Positions 7,436 through 16,660 of a DNA stretch of 24,916 nt are shown here, one piece after another. The DNA comes from JAQIBY01 sp964527535 (lineage in GTDB: Bacteria; Bacteroidota; Bacteroidia; Bacteroidales; ML635J-15). Below the pieces are notes generated by a model that worked only from the letters and a program-made list of their open reading frames with translations, searched no databases and was not told the origin of the DNA. The DNA lies in NCBI GenBank assembly GCA_964527535.1, contig CAZGPW010000103.1, positions 1 to 24,916 on the forward strand. The letters are read 5' to 3'. The number at the start of each line of letters is the position of its first letter. Within the stretch, counting starts at the first letter, position 1. The position numbers were made by a program, and so were the translations under genes.

Positions 7436-7593
7436 AACATTACACCTAACTTTTTAGCATTAGATATTCCTGGTTTTCCACTAAGTTTGCAGTAAAACTT
7501 TATTTTTAAAAGATTAACCGCTTTCTATGGGTAAAAACCTTACAAGTGTTTAACCACAGCAATAATTTTTTTATTTTTTCACACAGTTTTTTT

Positions 7594-7601
7594 TATCTTT
7601 G
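7594..7601 (+). promoter_or_regulatory. Bacteroidota-type -7 box (TATCTTTG) for the giant surface protein
   Basis: TATCTTTG matches TAnnTTTG exactly and lies 55 bp before the ATG at 7657, predicting a leader of roughly 50 nt. The same octamer precedes the OmpH-like gene at 778. Confidence 0.55.
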
Positions 7602-7656
7602 GTGCATATGTTGGATGAATATATTGCACTGTTACTCATTTAAAAAATAAAATATC

Positions 7657-10600
7657 ATGAAGATAAAATTTAAACTCTTTATTGTACCTGTATGTTTTAT
7701 GATTTTTTCACTAATCCAACCTCTAATGGCCTTTGAGGATGGGAATACAGGATTCGTAGAAAATAAAGGACAGGTAGTTGATGAAAAAGGAAACGAACGT
7801 GATGATGTTTTGTTTACTTATGAAAATCAAAATGCAAAATTGTTCTTCTTTAAGCATAAAGTGGTGTATGCCTTTTACCGGTTTGAAAAAGAAGAAACCC
7901 CTGAAAGCCTCAAAAAACGCAAGGAAGGCAATATTGCTGCTGCCGAAATGCTTGAATTAAGAATCAGGCAGCAAAGAATTGATCTTGAGTTTGAAAATGC
8001 TTTGGAGCCAAAAATGAGCTACCTCGACCCCCTTGACCATGTAATCAATTATTATTTAGGTCATTGCCCTGAAGGAATACGAAATGTGCCGGTGTTTCAA
8101 AAGGTGGAATATGAAAATATATACCCCAACATTGATATGGTTTTTAAAATTGATAAAAAGGGAATTAAATATGATATAATCCTGCACCAGGGGGCTGATA
8201 TTTCTGATATAAAGCTAACGTACAACGGAACAGAACCATTGGAAATAAGGGAAGGAAATTTATTTGTTAAAAATGAAATTTGCGAATATAATGAAGTGAT
8301 ACCTGAATCCTATTATAAAGATAATAATGAACCTGTAAATGTTGGCTTTACATTATATGGTTCAAACACCTTTGGCTTTGACTTTGAAAACGAAGCCCTC
8401 ACTAAGGTTGAAAACACAATAATTATAGACCCTACATTAACCTGGTCCACTTTTTTTGAGAATACCACTGACGGCTCAGTCTCATGTATCAGGGGAAACA
8501 GCATAGTGGATGAAAATGGTAATTTTTTCATGCAGTTGAATACCTATACAGCGGATTTGCCATTAGCCAACCCGGGAGGGTCTGTTTATTACGATCCCAA
8601 TTATCATACCTCCGGACTGGATATTTATTTTGCCAAATTTGATCCGGATCGTAATCTGTTGTGGTCAACTTATTTAGGTGGAGATGATGGAGCTCAAAGC
8701 AATTATTATGACCACGGTATGGATACCCATGCCGGGTACTTATATATATGTGGCGACACCGACAGCAATGATTTTCCGCTTACTGACCAGGGCGGGGGTG
8801 CATATTATGAAACCTATCCGGGAAGTTCCTGCGGGTTTTTATCCAAATTTGACATAGCCACAGGAGAAATGGTACATTCAACCTATTTGAAAAGTTATGA
8901 TTACCATAGTTTAAGTGTGGATAGTCAGGGTAATGTGGCTGTCATTTCCTTTAACTATGATTGGAGTGTTACCCCCGATGTGATGAGTCGTTCCGGAGCT
9001 TATAATCAAGCTACACATGGTGGAGACAGCGATATATTTATTTATATGTTTGATTCTGACCTCAACCAGATTTGGGGGACATTTTTTGGTGGTGCCGGCT
9101 ACACAGACCCCATGGGCATAGTTTTTGACAGCAATGATAATATGTTTATGTTCTCTCGCTCAAGCAGTGCAAGTGCTATGATATTTGAGGATCCCGGAGG
9201 TGGTGCATATTTTGATAACACCTATGTAGGTAATTCGGATATGGGAATATCCAAATTTAACACTAGTGGTGATTTGGTCTGGAGTACGTTTTACGGTGGA
9301 GACGGTTTGGAAGGTTTATCCTATTCCAACATAGATGTTAATGACAATGATGATGTGATAATAACATCAACCACAAGAAGTACAAATATCTATACATATG
9401 ATCAGGGTGGTGGTGCTTATTATCAGGGAACACCTCCCTCCGGGCTCAATGATGGGATGGGAGGAGATCCCGGTTGTGGCATTTACGCAAGGTTTGATAA
9501 TAATGGCGTAATGTTACATTCCACTTATTTCGGTGTTGATGGTGAATCTAATTACCTTCAGGATCAGGCCCAGGGCAATTGTAATTATGAATACTTATTG
9601 TTCCAGACCAAAGATTTTCCAACCACCAGCTTGTCAGGCTCATACAATGTTGATAACGCCAACACAACCGAATACAATTATATGATCCTGGAAATGGATG
9701 AGAATTTTAGTATTCAATGGGCCAGTTATTTACAAGAAAGTGATATTTATTTTCAAAGGCTTGCCCTGGATAAGCCGGATGGACGGCTTTATGCTACAGG
9801 GTCAACCGAATCAGCTACTTATACCACTCAAGACCCCGGAAGTGGTGCCTATTTTGATGACACGTATGATTCGGGGACGGGACAGGCAAGAGCGATCATG
9901 GAATTTTCCGTGAACCCCGGTACAGTTACCATAGATAATGCATCAGCCAGCCCTTCATCGGTATGTTCAGGTACATCAACAGACATCACACTTACCGCTT
10001 CCTCCAGTGAAACCCTGGCAAGCGAAAATGTTTATTGGTACACCGGCAGTTGCGGGGGAACTTTTATAGGTACCGGAAATCCTGTAACGGTAAATGAAAC
10101 ATTAACATCATCAGAAACCTACTATGTAAATTATGATAATGGTTGTGGCACATCTCCTTGTGTATCAACCACAGTCACTGTAAATCCTATCCCAACAGCC
10201 AATGCCGGAAGCAACTCACCTGTGTGCGAAGGCGAAGACATCAACCTGTCAGAAACTGGTGGCGATGCCAATTCATGGTCATGGAGCGGCCCCAATGGTT
10301 TTACATCAACAGGCCAAAACCCAACCATCACATCAGCCACTACTGCTGCAAGCGGTACATATACAGTAGAAGTCACAGATGTCAATGGTTGTACAAACAC
10401 AAATGCTGTGGATGTAACAGTCAATGCTTTACCGGCAACCCCGGTTGCAGATGTTGATTGTTCCGGCGGTGAAGGCAATGGCATCATCACCGTAACAAGC
10501 CCCACCGGCGCTAACTACGAATATGACATTGGCACCGGTTATCAGTCAAGCGCCAGTTTTGGTTCCCTTGATAATGGTACTTATGTTGTAACGGTATCGA

Positions 10601-12903
10601 ACACAACAACTGGCTGTACCGCAGAAAGCGCACCCATTGATCTTAACTGTGGTTGCGCCACCCCGCCTACACTGACACTGAATTCCACATCCGGCGCTGT
10701 ATGTGGAACCAACCCGGTAACCGTAAGCGGCAACACCTTTGGCGGCAGCGCTACCGAAGTGAATTTGTCTCACGATGGAAGCGGAACACTGGATGCAAGC
10801 AATTTTACATCGTCACCGTTTGATTTCACCTACACGCCGGCCCCCGCTGATGCAGGCAGCCTGGTAACCATCACTTTTACTACCGACAACCCGCTGGGGT
10901 CACCATGTACAAGTGCAACAGACACCTATGAGCTAACCGTAAGTGATGTTCCCGATGCAATTGCAGGCAGCAATAGCCCTGTTTGCGAAGGCGAAGACAT
11001 CAACCTGACAGAAACCGGTGGCGATGCCAATTCATGGTCATGGAGCGGCCCCGATGGTTTCACATCAACCGCCCAGAACCCAACAATTACCTCAGCCACT
11101 ACGGCAGCTGATGGAACTTATACAGTTACCATTACCGATGCCAGCGGATGTACCAACACAGACAACATCACTGTAAATGTGAATCCATCCCCGGCTGCAC
11201 CTGCTGTTGACGTTGATTGCTCAGGCGGAGAAGATGCGGGCATCATAACGGTTACATCGCCCACAGGTGGAGATTACGAATACTCCATAGATGGCAGTTA
11301 TCAGGCATCAACAAGTTTTGGCCCGCTGGATAATGGATTATACACTGTCACGGTAATGAATGTTACGACCGGCTGTACAGCAGAGGGAAGCCCTGAGAAT
11401 CTTGATTGCGGCTGTACAGACTCCCCTACCCTGACGCTAAGTTCCACCTCAGACAGTACCTGCGGGACAACACCGGTAACGGTAAGCGGCAACAGCTTTG
11501 GCGGGAGTGCCACGGAAGTGGATTTATCCCACGATGGAAGCGGAACATTGGATGCAAGCAATTTCACATCATCACCTTTTGAGTTTACTTATACACCCGA
11601 TGCTGCCGATGCAGGCAGTACCGTAACAATTACACTGACAACAAACAACCCCCTTGGTTCCCCGTGCGTAAGTGCACAGCAATTATACGAACTCACGGTA
11701 TTACCCCTGCCCTCAGTTGTTGTCAGCAGCAATTCGCCTGTTTGCGATGGCGAGGATGTACATTTGACAGAAACCGGTGGTGATGGCGTATCCTATAACT
11801 GGACAGGCCCCAATGGTTTTAGTTCCACAGATCAAAACCCGGATTTGATATCGGTAACAACTGATGATAGTGGACAGTATTCTGTAACTGTGACAGACAT
11901 AAATGGATGTACAAATTTTGATGTTACCGATGTTTCTGTATCTTCCACCCCTGATGCAACGATAAACCCTGCAGGTCCATTTTGTCAGTATGATGCAGCA
12001 GATACCCTGACAGCCGCAACACCAGGTGGAATCTGGACTGGACCCGGCATAACCGATTCAGTACAAGGGACTTTTGGTCCATCAGAGGCAAGCATTGGAG
12101 ACAACACCATTACCTATGAAGTTTCGAATGGCCCATGCTTTGGATCCGATCAAATCACCATAACCGTTTATGAAGAAGTCAGCGCTGAAATACTGGATGC
12201 AGGCCCATATTGTTATGGAGATTTTAATGTTCAGCTTGAAAGCCTTAATCCAGGAGGAGTGTGGTCAGGTACATACGTTGATCCCGATGGTATTTTTGAT
12301 GTCGGTGCTGCCGGTGCAGGAGTTCATGATGTAAGCTACGGTTATACAGGGACAGATGTCTGCGGAGACACATCACATGCAGAAATTGTTGTTTATCCTG
12401 CAAATTTTGATGTGGATTATAAGGCCTCTGATCCCTCCTGTTATGGCGGAGATAATGGCAGTATAGAATTCGAAGTAAGTGGAGGAACATCTCCATACAT
12501 TTACGAATGGGAAAACAACAGCTCTGATACTGCTTATATTACAGGATTATCAGCGGGCGAATACTACTTTACCATCACAGATGTCCATGGATGCTTTACT
12601 GAAGTAACGAAAATTTTCCTTGGAGAGGGGGATATAAATTGTTTGCAAATACCAAATGTATTTACACCTAATGACGATGGTGTAAATGATACCTGGATAA
12701 TAGAAAACCTTGAATTTTATCCCAAAGCCACGATTGATGTTTACAACCGCTGGGGGCAATTGCTTTATGAAGGCGGTGCCGGCACTGAACCATGGGACGG
12801 CACTTACAACGGCAAACCCGTTCCGACAGGTTCTTATGTTTACGTGATCAGACCTTTTAAAGGACTGGAAGATATTACCGGAATTGTAACGGTTGTCAGG
12901 TAA
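7657..12903 (+). CDS. Giant multidomain surface protein, type IX secretion cargo (CHU_C / gliding-type C-terminal domain)
   Basis: The protein has 1748 residues. Residues 1-25 form a signal peptide. From about 32 to 260 there is a DUF7948-like N-terminal domain (FVENKGQVVDEKGNER). From about 265 to 750 come SBBP-like propeller repeats with LLWSTYLGGDDG and LVWSTFYGGDG motifs, plus five copies of D-x-G-G-G-A-Y-[YF]. From about 849 there is a 253-residue Ig-like module in two full copies and a partial third. A SprB-type repeat (SCYGGDNGSIEFEVSGG) lies near 1590-1650. The last 85 residues (IPNVFTPNDDGVNDTW ... YNRWGQLLYEG ... GSYVYVIR) form the type B sorting domain that directs export across the outer membrane. 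It is probably an adhesin or a cell-surface matrix protein. No PorP/SprF partner gene is adjacent, although type B cargo genes often have one. A -7 box lies at 7594. Confidence 0.85.
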   Translation: MKIKFKLFIVPVCFMIFSLIQPLMAFEDGNTGFVENKGQVVDEKGNERDDVLFTYENQNAKLFFFKHKVVYAFYRFEKEETPESLKKRKEGNIAAAEMLELRIRQQRIDLEFENALEPKMSYLDPLDHVINYYLGHCPEGIRNVPVFQKVEYENIYPNIDMVFKIDKKGIKYDIILHQGADISDIKLTYNGTEPLEIREGNLFVKNEICEYNEVIPESYYKDNNEPVNVGFTLYGSNTFGFDFENEALTKVENTIIIDPTLTWSTFFENTTDGSVSCIRGNSIVDENGNFFMQLNTYTADLPLANPGGSVYYDPNYHTSGLDIYFAKFDPDRNLLWSTYLGGDDGAQSNYYDHGMDTHAGYLYICGDTDSNDFPLTDQGGGAYYETYPGSSCGFLSKFDIATGEMVHSTYLKSYDYHSLSVDSQGNVAVISFNYDWSVTPDVMSRSGAYNQATHGGDSDIFIYMFDSDLNQIWGTFFGGAGYTDPMGIVFDSNDNMFMFSRSSSASAMIFEDPGGGAYFDNTYVGNSDMGISKFNTSGDLVWSTFYGGDGLEGLSYSNIDVNDNDDVIITSTTRSTNIYTYDQGGGAYYQGTPPSGLNDGMGGDPGCGIYARFDNNGVMLHSTYFGVDGESNYLQDQAQGNCNYEYLLFQTKDFPTTSLSGSYNVDNANTTEYNYMILEMDENFSIQWASYLQESDIYFQRLALDKPDGRLYATGSTESATYTTQDPGSGAYFDDTYDSGTGQARAIMEFSVNPGTVTIDNASASPSSVCSGTSTDITLTASSSETLASENVYWYTGSCGGTFIGTGNPVTVNETLTSSETYYVNYDNGCGTSPCVSTTVTVNPIPTANAGSNSPVCEGEDINLSETGGDANSWSWSGPNGFTSTGQNPTITSATTAASGTYTVEVTDVNGCTNTNAVDVTVNALPATPVADVDCSGGEGNGIITVTSPTGANYEYDIGTGYQSSASFGSLDNGTYVVTVSNTTTGCTAESAPIDLNCGCATPPTLTLNSTSGAVCGTNPVTVSGNTFGGSATEVNLSHDGSGTLDASNFTSSPFDFTYTPAPADAGSLVTITFTTDNPLGSPCTSATDTYELTVSDVPDAIAGSNSPVCEGEDINLTETGGDANSWSWSGPDGFTSTAQNPTITSATTAADGTYTVTITDASGCTNTDNITVNVNPSPAAPAVDVDCSGGEDAGIITVTSPTGGDYEYSIDGSYQASTSFGPLDNGLYTVTVMNVTTGCTAEGSPENLDCGCTDSPTLTLSSTSDSTCGTTPVTVSGNSFGGSATEVDLSHDGSGTLDASNFTSSPFEFTYTPDAADAGSTVTITLTTNNPLGSPCVSAQQLYELTVLPLPSVVVSSNSPVCDGEDVHLTETGGDGVSYNWTGPNGFSSTDQNPDLISVTTDDSGQYSVTVTDINGCTNFDVTDVSVSSTPDATINPAGPFCQYDAADTLTAATPGGIWTGPGITDSVQGTFGPSEASIGDNTITYEVSNGPCFGSDQITITVYEEVSAEILDAGPYCYGDFNVQLESLNPGGVWSGTYVDPDGIFDVGAAGAGVHDVSYGYTGTDVCGDTSHAEIVVYPANFDVDYKASDPSCYGGDNGSIEFEVSGGTSPYIYEWENNSSDTAYITGLSAGEYYFTITDVHGCFTEVTKIFLGEGDINCLQIPNVFTPNDDGVNDTWIIENLEFYPKATIDVYNRWGQLLYEGGAGTEPWDGTYNGKPVPTGSYVYVIRPFKGLEDITGIVTVVR
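10201..11943 (+). repeat. 759-bp intragenic tandem repeat (two full copies and a partial third)
   Basis: The unit encodes an Ig-like block beginning AGSNSPVCEGEDINL, then a DVDCSGGE block, then a TLTLxSTS ... SHDGSGTLDASNF block. Equivalent bases recur at exactly 759-bp spacing: GCGAAG at 10226 and 10985, and GCGATG at 11744. The first two copies share long identical DNA, for example 36 bases at 10258-10293 against 11017-11052. The third copy keeps only the first Ig-like block and is more diverged. This indicates duplication within the gene, with the first pair recent or homogenised. Confidence 0.85.
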
Positions 12904-12951
12904 TACCAAGTTGCGTTCACTGCGGTATAAAATGTTGAGTCTATAAGGAAA

Positions 12952-13635
12952 TTATTGCAAGTCAAGATTAAAACCGGCAGAAAAATGCTTTTTTAAGCTC
13001 AACTTTACGTCTGTTGTATTGATTTTTCCTCCGGATACGCTTTCCATAGAGGTCATTATTTCATGGTTAAATCCGCATGGCTTAATGTGCTCATAATAAG
13101 ACATGTCCGGATTTACATTGAGAGCAAAACCATGCATGGTAATAAACCGGCTGGCACGTACACCAACGCTTGCTATTTTTAAGGTTTCTCCGTGAATTTT
13201 CATGTCAAGCCATACGCCCGGGGCATTTTCTAACCGCGTTCCTTTTATGTTGTAATCATCCAAACACCGGATAATAACTTCTTCGATGTTATGGATGTAT
13301 TCTTTGGTATAAAATCCATGGTTTTTCAGGTTAATGATTGGATATCCAACTATCTGGCCAGGGCCATGATACGTAATATCTCCCCCCCTGTCAATTCTGA
13401 TGTGTTTGATGTGTTTGGCCTGCAATTCATCATCCGTGAGAAGCAGATTGTTTTTGTTGGCATTGCGGCCTAGTGTAAAAACGTGTGGATGTTCGCATAA
13501 TATTAATGTGTCTGAAAAACCAAGGTATTGTTGTGTTTTTCGTTGACGGATGCCACGGTTGAATACATCCTTTTGTTTTTCCCACGCTGAGTGATAATCA
13601 ATCATGCCCCAATCTTCAAATTTACCCTGCATCAT
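12952..13635 (-). CDS. lipB: Octanoyl-[acyl-carrier-protein]:protein N-octanoyltransferase
   Basis: LipB moves the octanoyl group from acyl carrier protein onto lipoyl domains of 2-oxoacid dehydrogenases or GcvH, the first step of lipoate synthesis in the cytoplasm. The 227-residue length is normal. Motifs in order are LCEHPHVFTLGRNA (46-59), DRGGDITYHGPGQIVGYPI (82-100), KIASVGVR with the catalytic Lys153, and IKPCGF with the nucleophile Cys187. The start at 13635 is followed by a second Met one codon later; either would do. The gene begins 11 bp after the lipA stop and is surely cotranscribed with it. Its stop faces the surface-protein gene across 48 bp, where a weak dyad (ATACC 12903-12907, GGTAT 12924-12928) might serve as a terminator. 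Confidence 0.95.
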   Translation of the reverse strand: MMQGKFEDWGMIDYHSAWEKQKDVFNRGIRQRKTQQYLGFSDTLILCEHPHVFTLGRNANKNNLLLTDDELQAKHIKHIRIDRGGDITYHGPGQIVGYPIINLKNHGFYTKEYIHNIEEVIIRCLDDYNIKGTRLENAPGVWLDMKIHGETLKIASVGVRASRFITMHGFALNVNPDMSYYEHIKPCGFNHEIMTSMESVSGGKINTTDVKLSLKKHFSAGFNLDLQ

Positions 13636-13646
13636 AATGAGAATCT

Positions 13647-14486
13647 TTAGACTTGTTGATCAGCGTGATAGGAAGACCTGACCAGGGGGCCGCTTTCCAC
13701 AAATGTAAATCCCTTCTCCAATCCTGTTTGCTTCATTTCATCAAAAACTTGTGGTGTGATATACCGGTCAACGGGCAGGTGATTTACCGTGGGTTGTAAA
13801 TACTGCCCAATGGTAAGAATTTCACATCCGGCAGCGACAAGGTCATCCATGGTTGTGTAAATTTCATCGTTGGTTTCCCCAAGTCCGGCCATAATGCCTG
13901 ATTTGCTACGAATTCCATTTTCCGACAGGTAACGGATAACCTCCAGGCTGGTTTTGTACCGGGCGTGGGAACGCACCTGGGGTGTTAATCTTTCCACTGT
14001 TTCCATGTTATGACTGACAATGTCTGGATTTTCCGCTATGATTTTATCCAGTAAAATATGATTCCCTTCAAAATCTGGTATAAGTGTTTCCATCGTGGTT
14101 CCGGGATTTACCTGGTACACTTTTTTAATACAAGCAGCCCAGTGTGATGCTCCTTTATCAGCTAAATCATCCCTGTCAACAGATGTAATCACAGCGTGTT
14201 TGAGCTTCATCAGCTTAATAGCACGGGCGAGTTTATCAGGTTCGCTGTCATCCGGAGGCAAGGGTTGTCCTGTTTTGGTGTTGCAAAATTTACATGAGCG
14301 GGTGCATATATCGCCAAGTATCATAAATGTGGCTGTGCGATTTCCCCAACATTCGCCGATATTGGGACATTTGCCGCTTTTACATATCGTATGTAAGTGA
14401 TGCTTGTGTACTATATTACTGACAAAATGGTAATTTTCCCCTTTGGGTAATTTTATTTTCAACCAATCCGGTTTTCTGCGTATCAT
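13647..14486 (-). CDS. lipA: Lipoyl synthase (radical SAM)
   Basis: LipA inserts two sulfur atoms into protein-bound octanoyl groups to finish lipoate synthesis. The 279-residue protein has both iron-sulfur sites. The auxiliary cluster comes from CKSGKCPNIGEC (C35, C40, C46). The radical SAM cluster comes from CTRSCKFC (C61, C65, C68). The C-terminal RSSYHA motif that supplies the serine ligand is present in GPLVRSSYHADQQV. Nothing is missing. It is the first gene of a lipA-lipB operon, with 11 bp between them, and a clear -7 box lies 20 bp upstream of the ATG. Confidence 0.96.
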   Translation of the reverse strand: MIRRKPDWLKIKLPKGENYHFVSNIVHKHHLHTICKSGKCPNIGECWGNRTATFMILGDICTRSCKFCNTKTGQPLPPDDSEPDKLARAIKLMKLKHAVITSVDRDDLADKGASHWAACIKKVYQVNPGTTMETLIPDFEGNHILLDKIIAENPDIVSHNMETVERLTPQVRSHARYKTSLEVIRYLSENGIRSKSGIMAGLGETNDEIYTTMDDLVAAGCEILTIGQYLQPTVNHLPVDRYITPQVFDEMKQTGLEKGFTFVESGPLVRSSYHADQQV

Positions 14487-14505
14487 ACCATGAATGTATT
14501 TTTTA

Positions 14506-14513
14506 CAAAGGTA
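14506..14513 (-). promoter_or_regulatory. Bacteroidota-type -7 box (TACCTTTG) for lipA-lipB
   Basis: On the minus strand TACCTTTG matches TAnnTTTG exactly and lies about 20 bp before the lipA ATG, implying a very short leader. This separates lipAB from the transporter gene upstream. Confidence 0.5.
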
Positions 14514-14575
14514 GTAATTCTCTTTAAGGCGAAGATGAGGATAGTCATATTATACGACATGATTATAAACCCGAA

Positions 14576-16012
14576 TTACTGTTTTTTTAAAATAAAGCGG
14601 TCATAGAGGAACAACATTAAAAAACAAAACACACCAATGGATGTAAAAATTATCCAGACAGAGGAAGGATTGTATGTATTCCACAAATACGTTGTCATTT
14701 CCTGACTGCTCATGTTGAGTTTATCCATCCCGAATGCATACAGGTCATTTTTTGTAAACGATTCTGACAGTTCCGGAAGGTTGAATCCTCTTTCTGCAAG
14801 TTCATTTTGCAGTAAAATCGCTTTATCGGATAAACGGCCGTAAACACCTCCCGACAACCATCCGGCAAGGTAATTCCCTCCTGCCATGGGAATAAAGGAA
14901 CAGCCCATATACAGTGCCATTTTATCACGGGGGGCAATTTTCCCAATGTATTCGGTTATTTTTGGACTGCCGGCCATTTCACCTATTCCGAAAATCAATA
15001 TGGTAATGAACAAGTACATGGGGTTGTGTTGCATAAAAGTTAATCCCAGGCCAACGGCGCATATCAAAAAACCGGTCATCATGGCGTTGACAGGCCGCCA
15101 TTTCATCACTCCCCAGGACACCATAAGCTGAAATATGATAATGTACAATGCATCCAAATCAGTCATCACTTCCGGTGCAATGGTGCCTTCGTTGGTCCCA
15201 ATAGCATTGGCAAGCCACGGCCAAAAATCATGGATGTTATCATACACTATGGATGTGTCCATCCAATCATGAATAAATGTGGGCAGGGTAAAAAACAATT
15301 GATTGTACATTGTCCAGAATCCGACTACAATAAGCAAAAAAAGAACAAATTTAAGGTCGGAAAGTGCGGTTCCGATGTTTTTCATGATTTTTTTTACCTC
15401 TTCTTTCAGTGGCACTTTTTCAGTTTTGTTCAATTTTTCAGGACGAAACAAAAAAAGTGTAATCAGCATGTTCAGTAAGGTAATTGCCGATGCGGAAAAA
15501 AACACGTATTGCCAACCCGGTTGCCTTACCTGTGCGGCAAAGAGGGGTCCAATAAAAGCACCTATGTTAACCATCATGTAAAAAATGCCAAACCCAATGG
15601 ATGATGTTTTATCTGTGGTTGTTTTTGCAATGGTAGCAGATATAATGGGCTTAAAAAGGGCGGCACCAATGGCAGTGATAAAAAATGCAATAAACATCAT
15701 GGGAAAAGAATGAACAATGCCCATCATGGCGTAACCTGCTGCCATGGAAGAAAACGACAGAATAAGTGTAAGCTTAAAACCAACGCGGTCGGCAATGGCG
15801 CCTGTAAAAACAGGCATTAAATACAGTGTACCAACCACAACTCCCATCATCAGGCCTTTTTGTTCCTGTGAAAAACCAAGTGCGCCGGTATCGCGGGAAC
15901 CGGTGAGGTATAAGGCAAGGACCATAAACATCCCATACCATGCCCAGCGTTCAAAAAGTTCCAGGGTATTGGCTACCCAGAACTGTCGCGGGAATCGCTT
16001 GAATACAATCAT
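14576..16012 (-). CDS. POT/PTR-family proton-dependent oligopeptide transporter (MFS)
   Basis: The 478-residue protein is an inner-membrane transporter of the major facilitator superfamily with about 12 or more membrane helices. Near the N terminus ELFERWAWYG (18-27) matches the POT signature ExxER (E18, E21, R22), which couples proton and peptide binding. GAIADRVGFK is the MFS loop 2-3 motif. GIGEMAGSPKITEYIGKIAP lies in the C-terminal half, where POT proteins carry a conserved Pro-containing helix. It should import di- or tripeptides with protons. The loop between the last helices (about 390-445) is longer than I would expect and polar. It lies 40 bp after iorB on the same strand, consistent with peptide uptake feeding amino acid catabolism. 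Confidence 0.82.
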   Translation of the reverse strand: MIVFKRFPRQFWVANTLELFERWAWYGMFMVLALYLTGSRDTGALGFSQEQKGLMMGVVVGTLYLMPVFTGAIADRVGFKLTLILSFSSMAAGYAMMGIVHSFPMMFIAFFITAIGAALFKPIISATIAKTTTDKTSSIGFGIFYMMVNIGAFIGPLFAAQVRQPGWQYVFFSASAITLLNMLITLFLFRPEKLNKTEKVPLKEEVKKIMKNIGTALSDLKFVLFLLIVVGFWTMYNQLFFTLPTFIHDWMDTSIVYDNIHDFWPWLANAIGTNEGTIAPEVMTDLDALYIIIFQLMVSWGVMKWRPVNAMMTGFLICAVGLGLTFMQHNPMYLFITILIFGIGEMAGSPKITEYIGKIAPRDKMALYMGCSFIPMAGGNYLAGWLSGGVYGRLSDKAILLQNELAERGFNLPELSESFTKNDLYAFGMDKLNMSSQEMTTYLWNTYNPSSVWIIFTSIGVFCFLMLFLYDRFILKKQ

Positions 16013-16052
16013 AAAAACCTTAGGTTAACAATTGAACCTTACTTCCGTCGCG

Positions 16053-16637
16053 TTATTTGTTTTCTTCAGAAAATTTGTTTCCTGCGTGCAAGGCTTTAAT
16101 GTTCATGTCAACAATTTTTTCTCCTTTTCTGCCAAAAAGCTGCTTGATGGCTGATTCAAGTTCATCAAGCTCAAAACCCAGAAATGGAGCGGCGGCACCT
16201 AGCATAACAATGTTTGACGCCCTGGAAGAGCCGATGTCTTCTTTAGCAATTTTGTCAGCATTGATGGCTACCTTATTGTTTAATTTATCAATGTTTTTCA
16301 TGATCTCATCTTCATCCGGGTAATTTTCAATGTTTTTGTAGGGTTTAATGTTTGTAATAACGTAACCGGATGGACTGAGAAACGGCAGGTACCTGAGTGC
16401 TTCCATAGGTTCTACAGAGAGGATGATATCTGCCCTACCTTGTGTAATCAAATCCGAATGAATGGGTTGGTCTGAAATACGCAAGTTGGATTGTACATCA
16501 CCACCACGTTGACTCATGCCATGCACTTCGGCTTGTTTTAAATACAAGTTTTTATTAAGAGCGGCAGTTCCGATTGCTGCTGCAATAGTTAAAATCCCCT
16601 GACCGCCTACTCCGGCTAAAATAATATCGCGTTTCAT
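16053..16637 (-). CDS. iorB: Indolepyruvate:ferredoxin oxidoreductase, beta subunit
   Basis: IorB is the small subunit of the enzyme that oxidatively decarboxylates aryl-2-oxoacids (from Trp, Phe and Tyr) to aryl-acetyl-CoA, passing electrons to ferredoxin. The 194-residue length and the gamma-type domain fit. GVGGQGILTIA (9-19) is the conserved glycine loop, and EVHGMSQRGGDVQSNLRI (38-55) is the other hallmark. It starts 23 bp after the iorA stop, giving the order iorA-iorB usual for this enzyme. It would work in the cytoplasm as a heteromer with IorA. Confidence 0.92.
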   Translation of the reverse strand: MKRDIILAGVGGQGILTIAAAIGTAALNKNLYLKQAEVHGMSQRGGDVQSNLRISDQPIHSDLITQGRADIILSVEPMEALRYLPFLSPSGYVITNIKPYKNIENYPDEDEIMKNIDKLNNKVAINADKIAKEDIGSSRASNIVMLGAAAPFLGFELDELESAIKQLFGRKGEKIVDMNIKALHAGNKFSEENK

Positions 16638-16660
16638 GATATACTGTTTTTTATGTTAAA

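Larger units (their letters stand above)
7296..7656. other. 361-bp intergenic region before the giant surface protein
   Basis: No gene is visible. It holds, in order, a probable terminator at 7311, a short tandem repeat with an inverted partner at 7380-7435, an AT-rich stretch, and a good -7 box at 7594. Confidence 0.6.

Noticed and set aside
10131..10505. 124-codon minus-strand frame inside the giant surface protein gene
   Set aside because: It is a shadow of the repetitive Ser/Thr/Gly-rich coding sequence; a related shadow frame appears about one repeat unit (759 bp) downstream, as expected from duplication of the sense gene.
12903..12951. Strong terminator between the surface protein gene and lipB
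   Set aside because: Only a 5-bp dyad with a 16-nt loop and no T-run was found, too weak to call as a feature.
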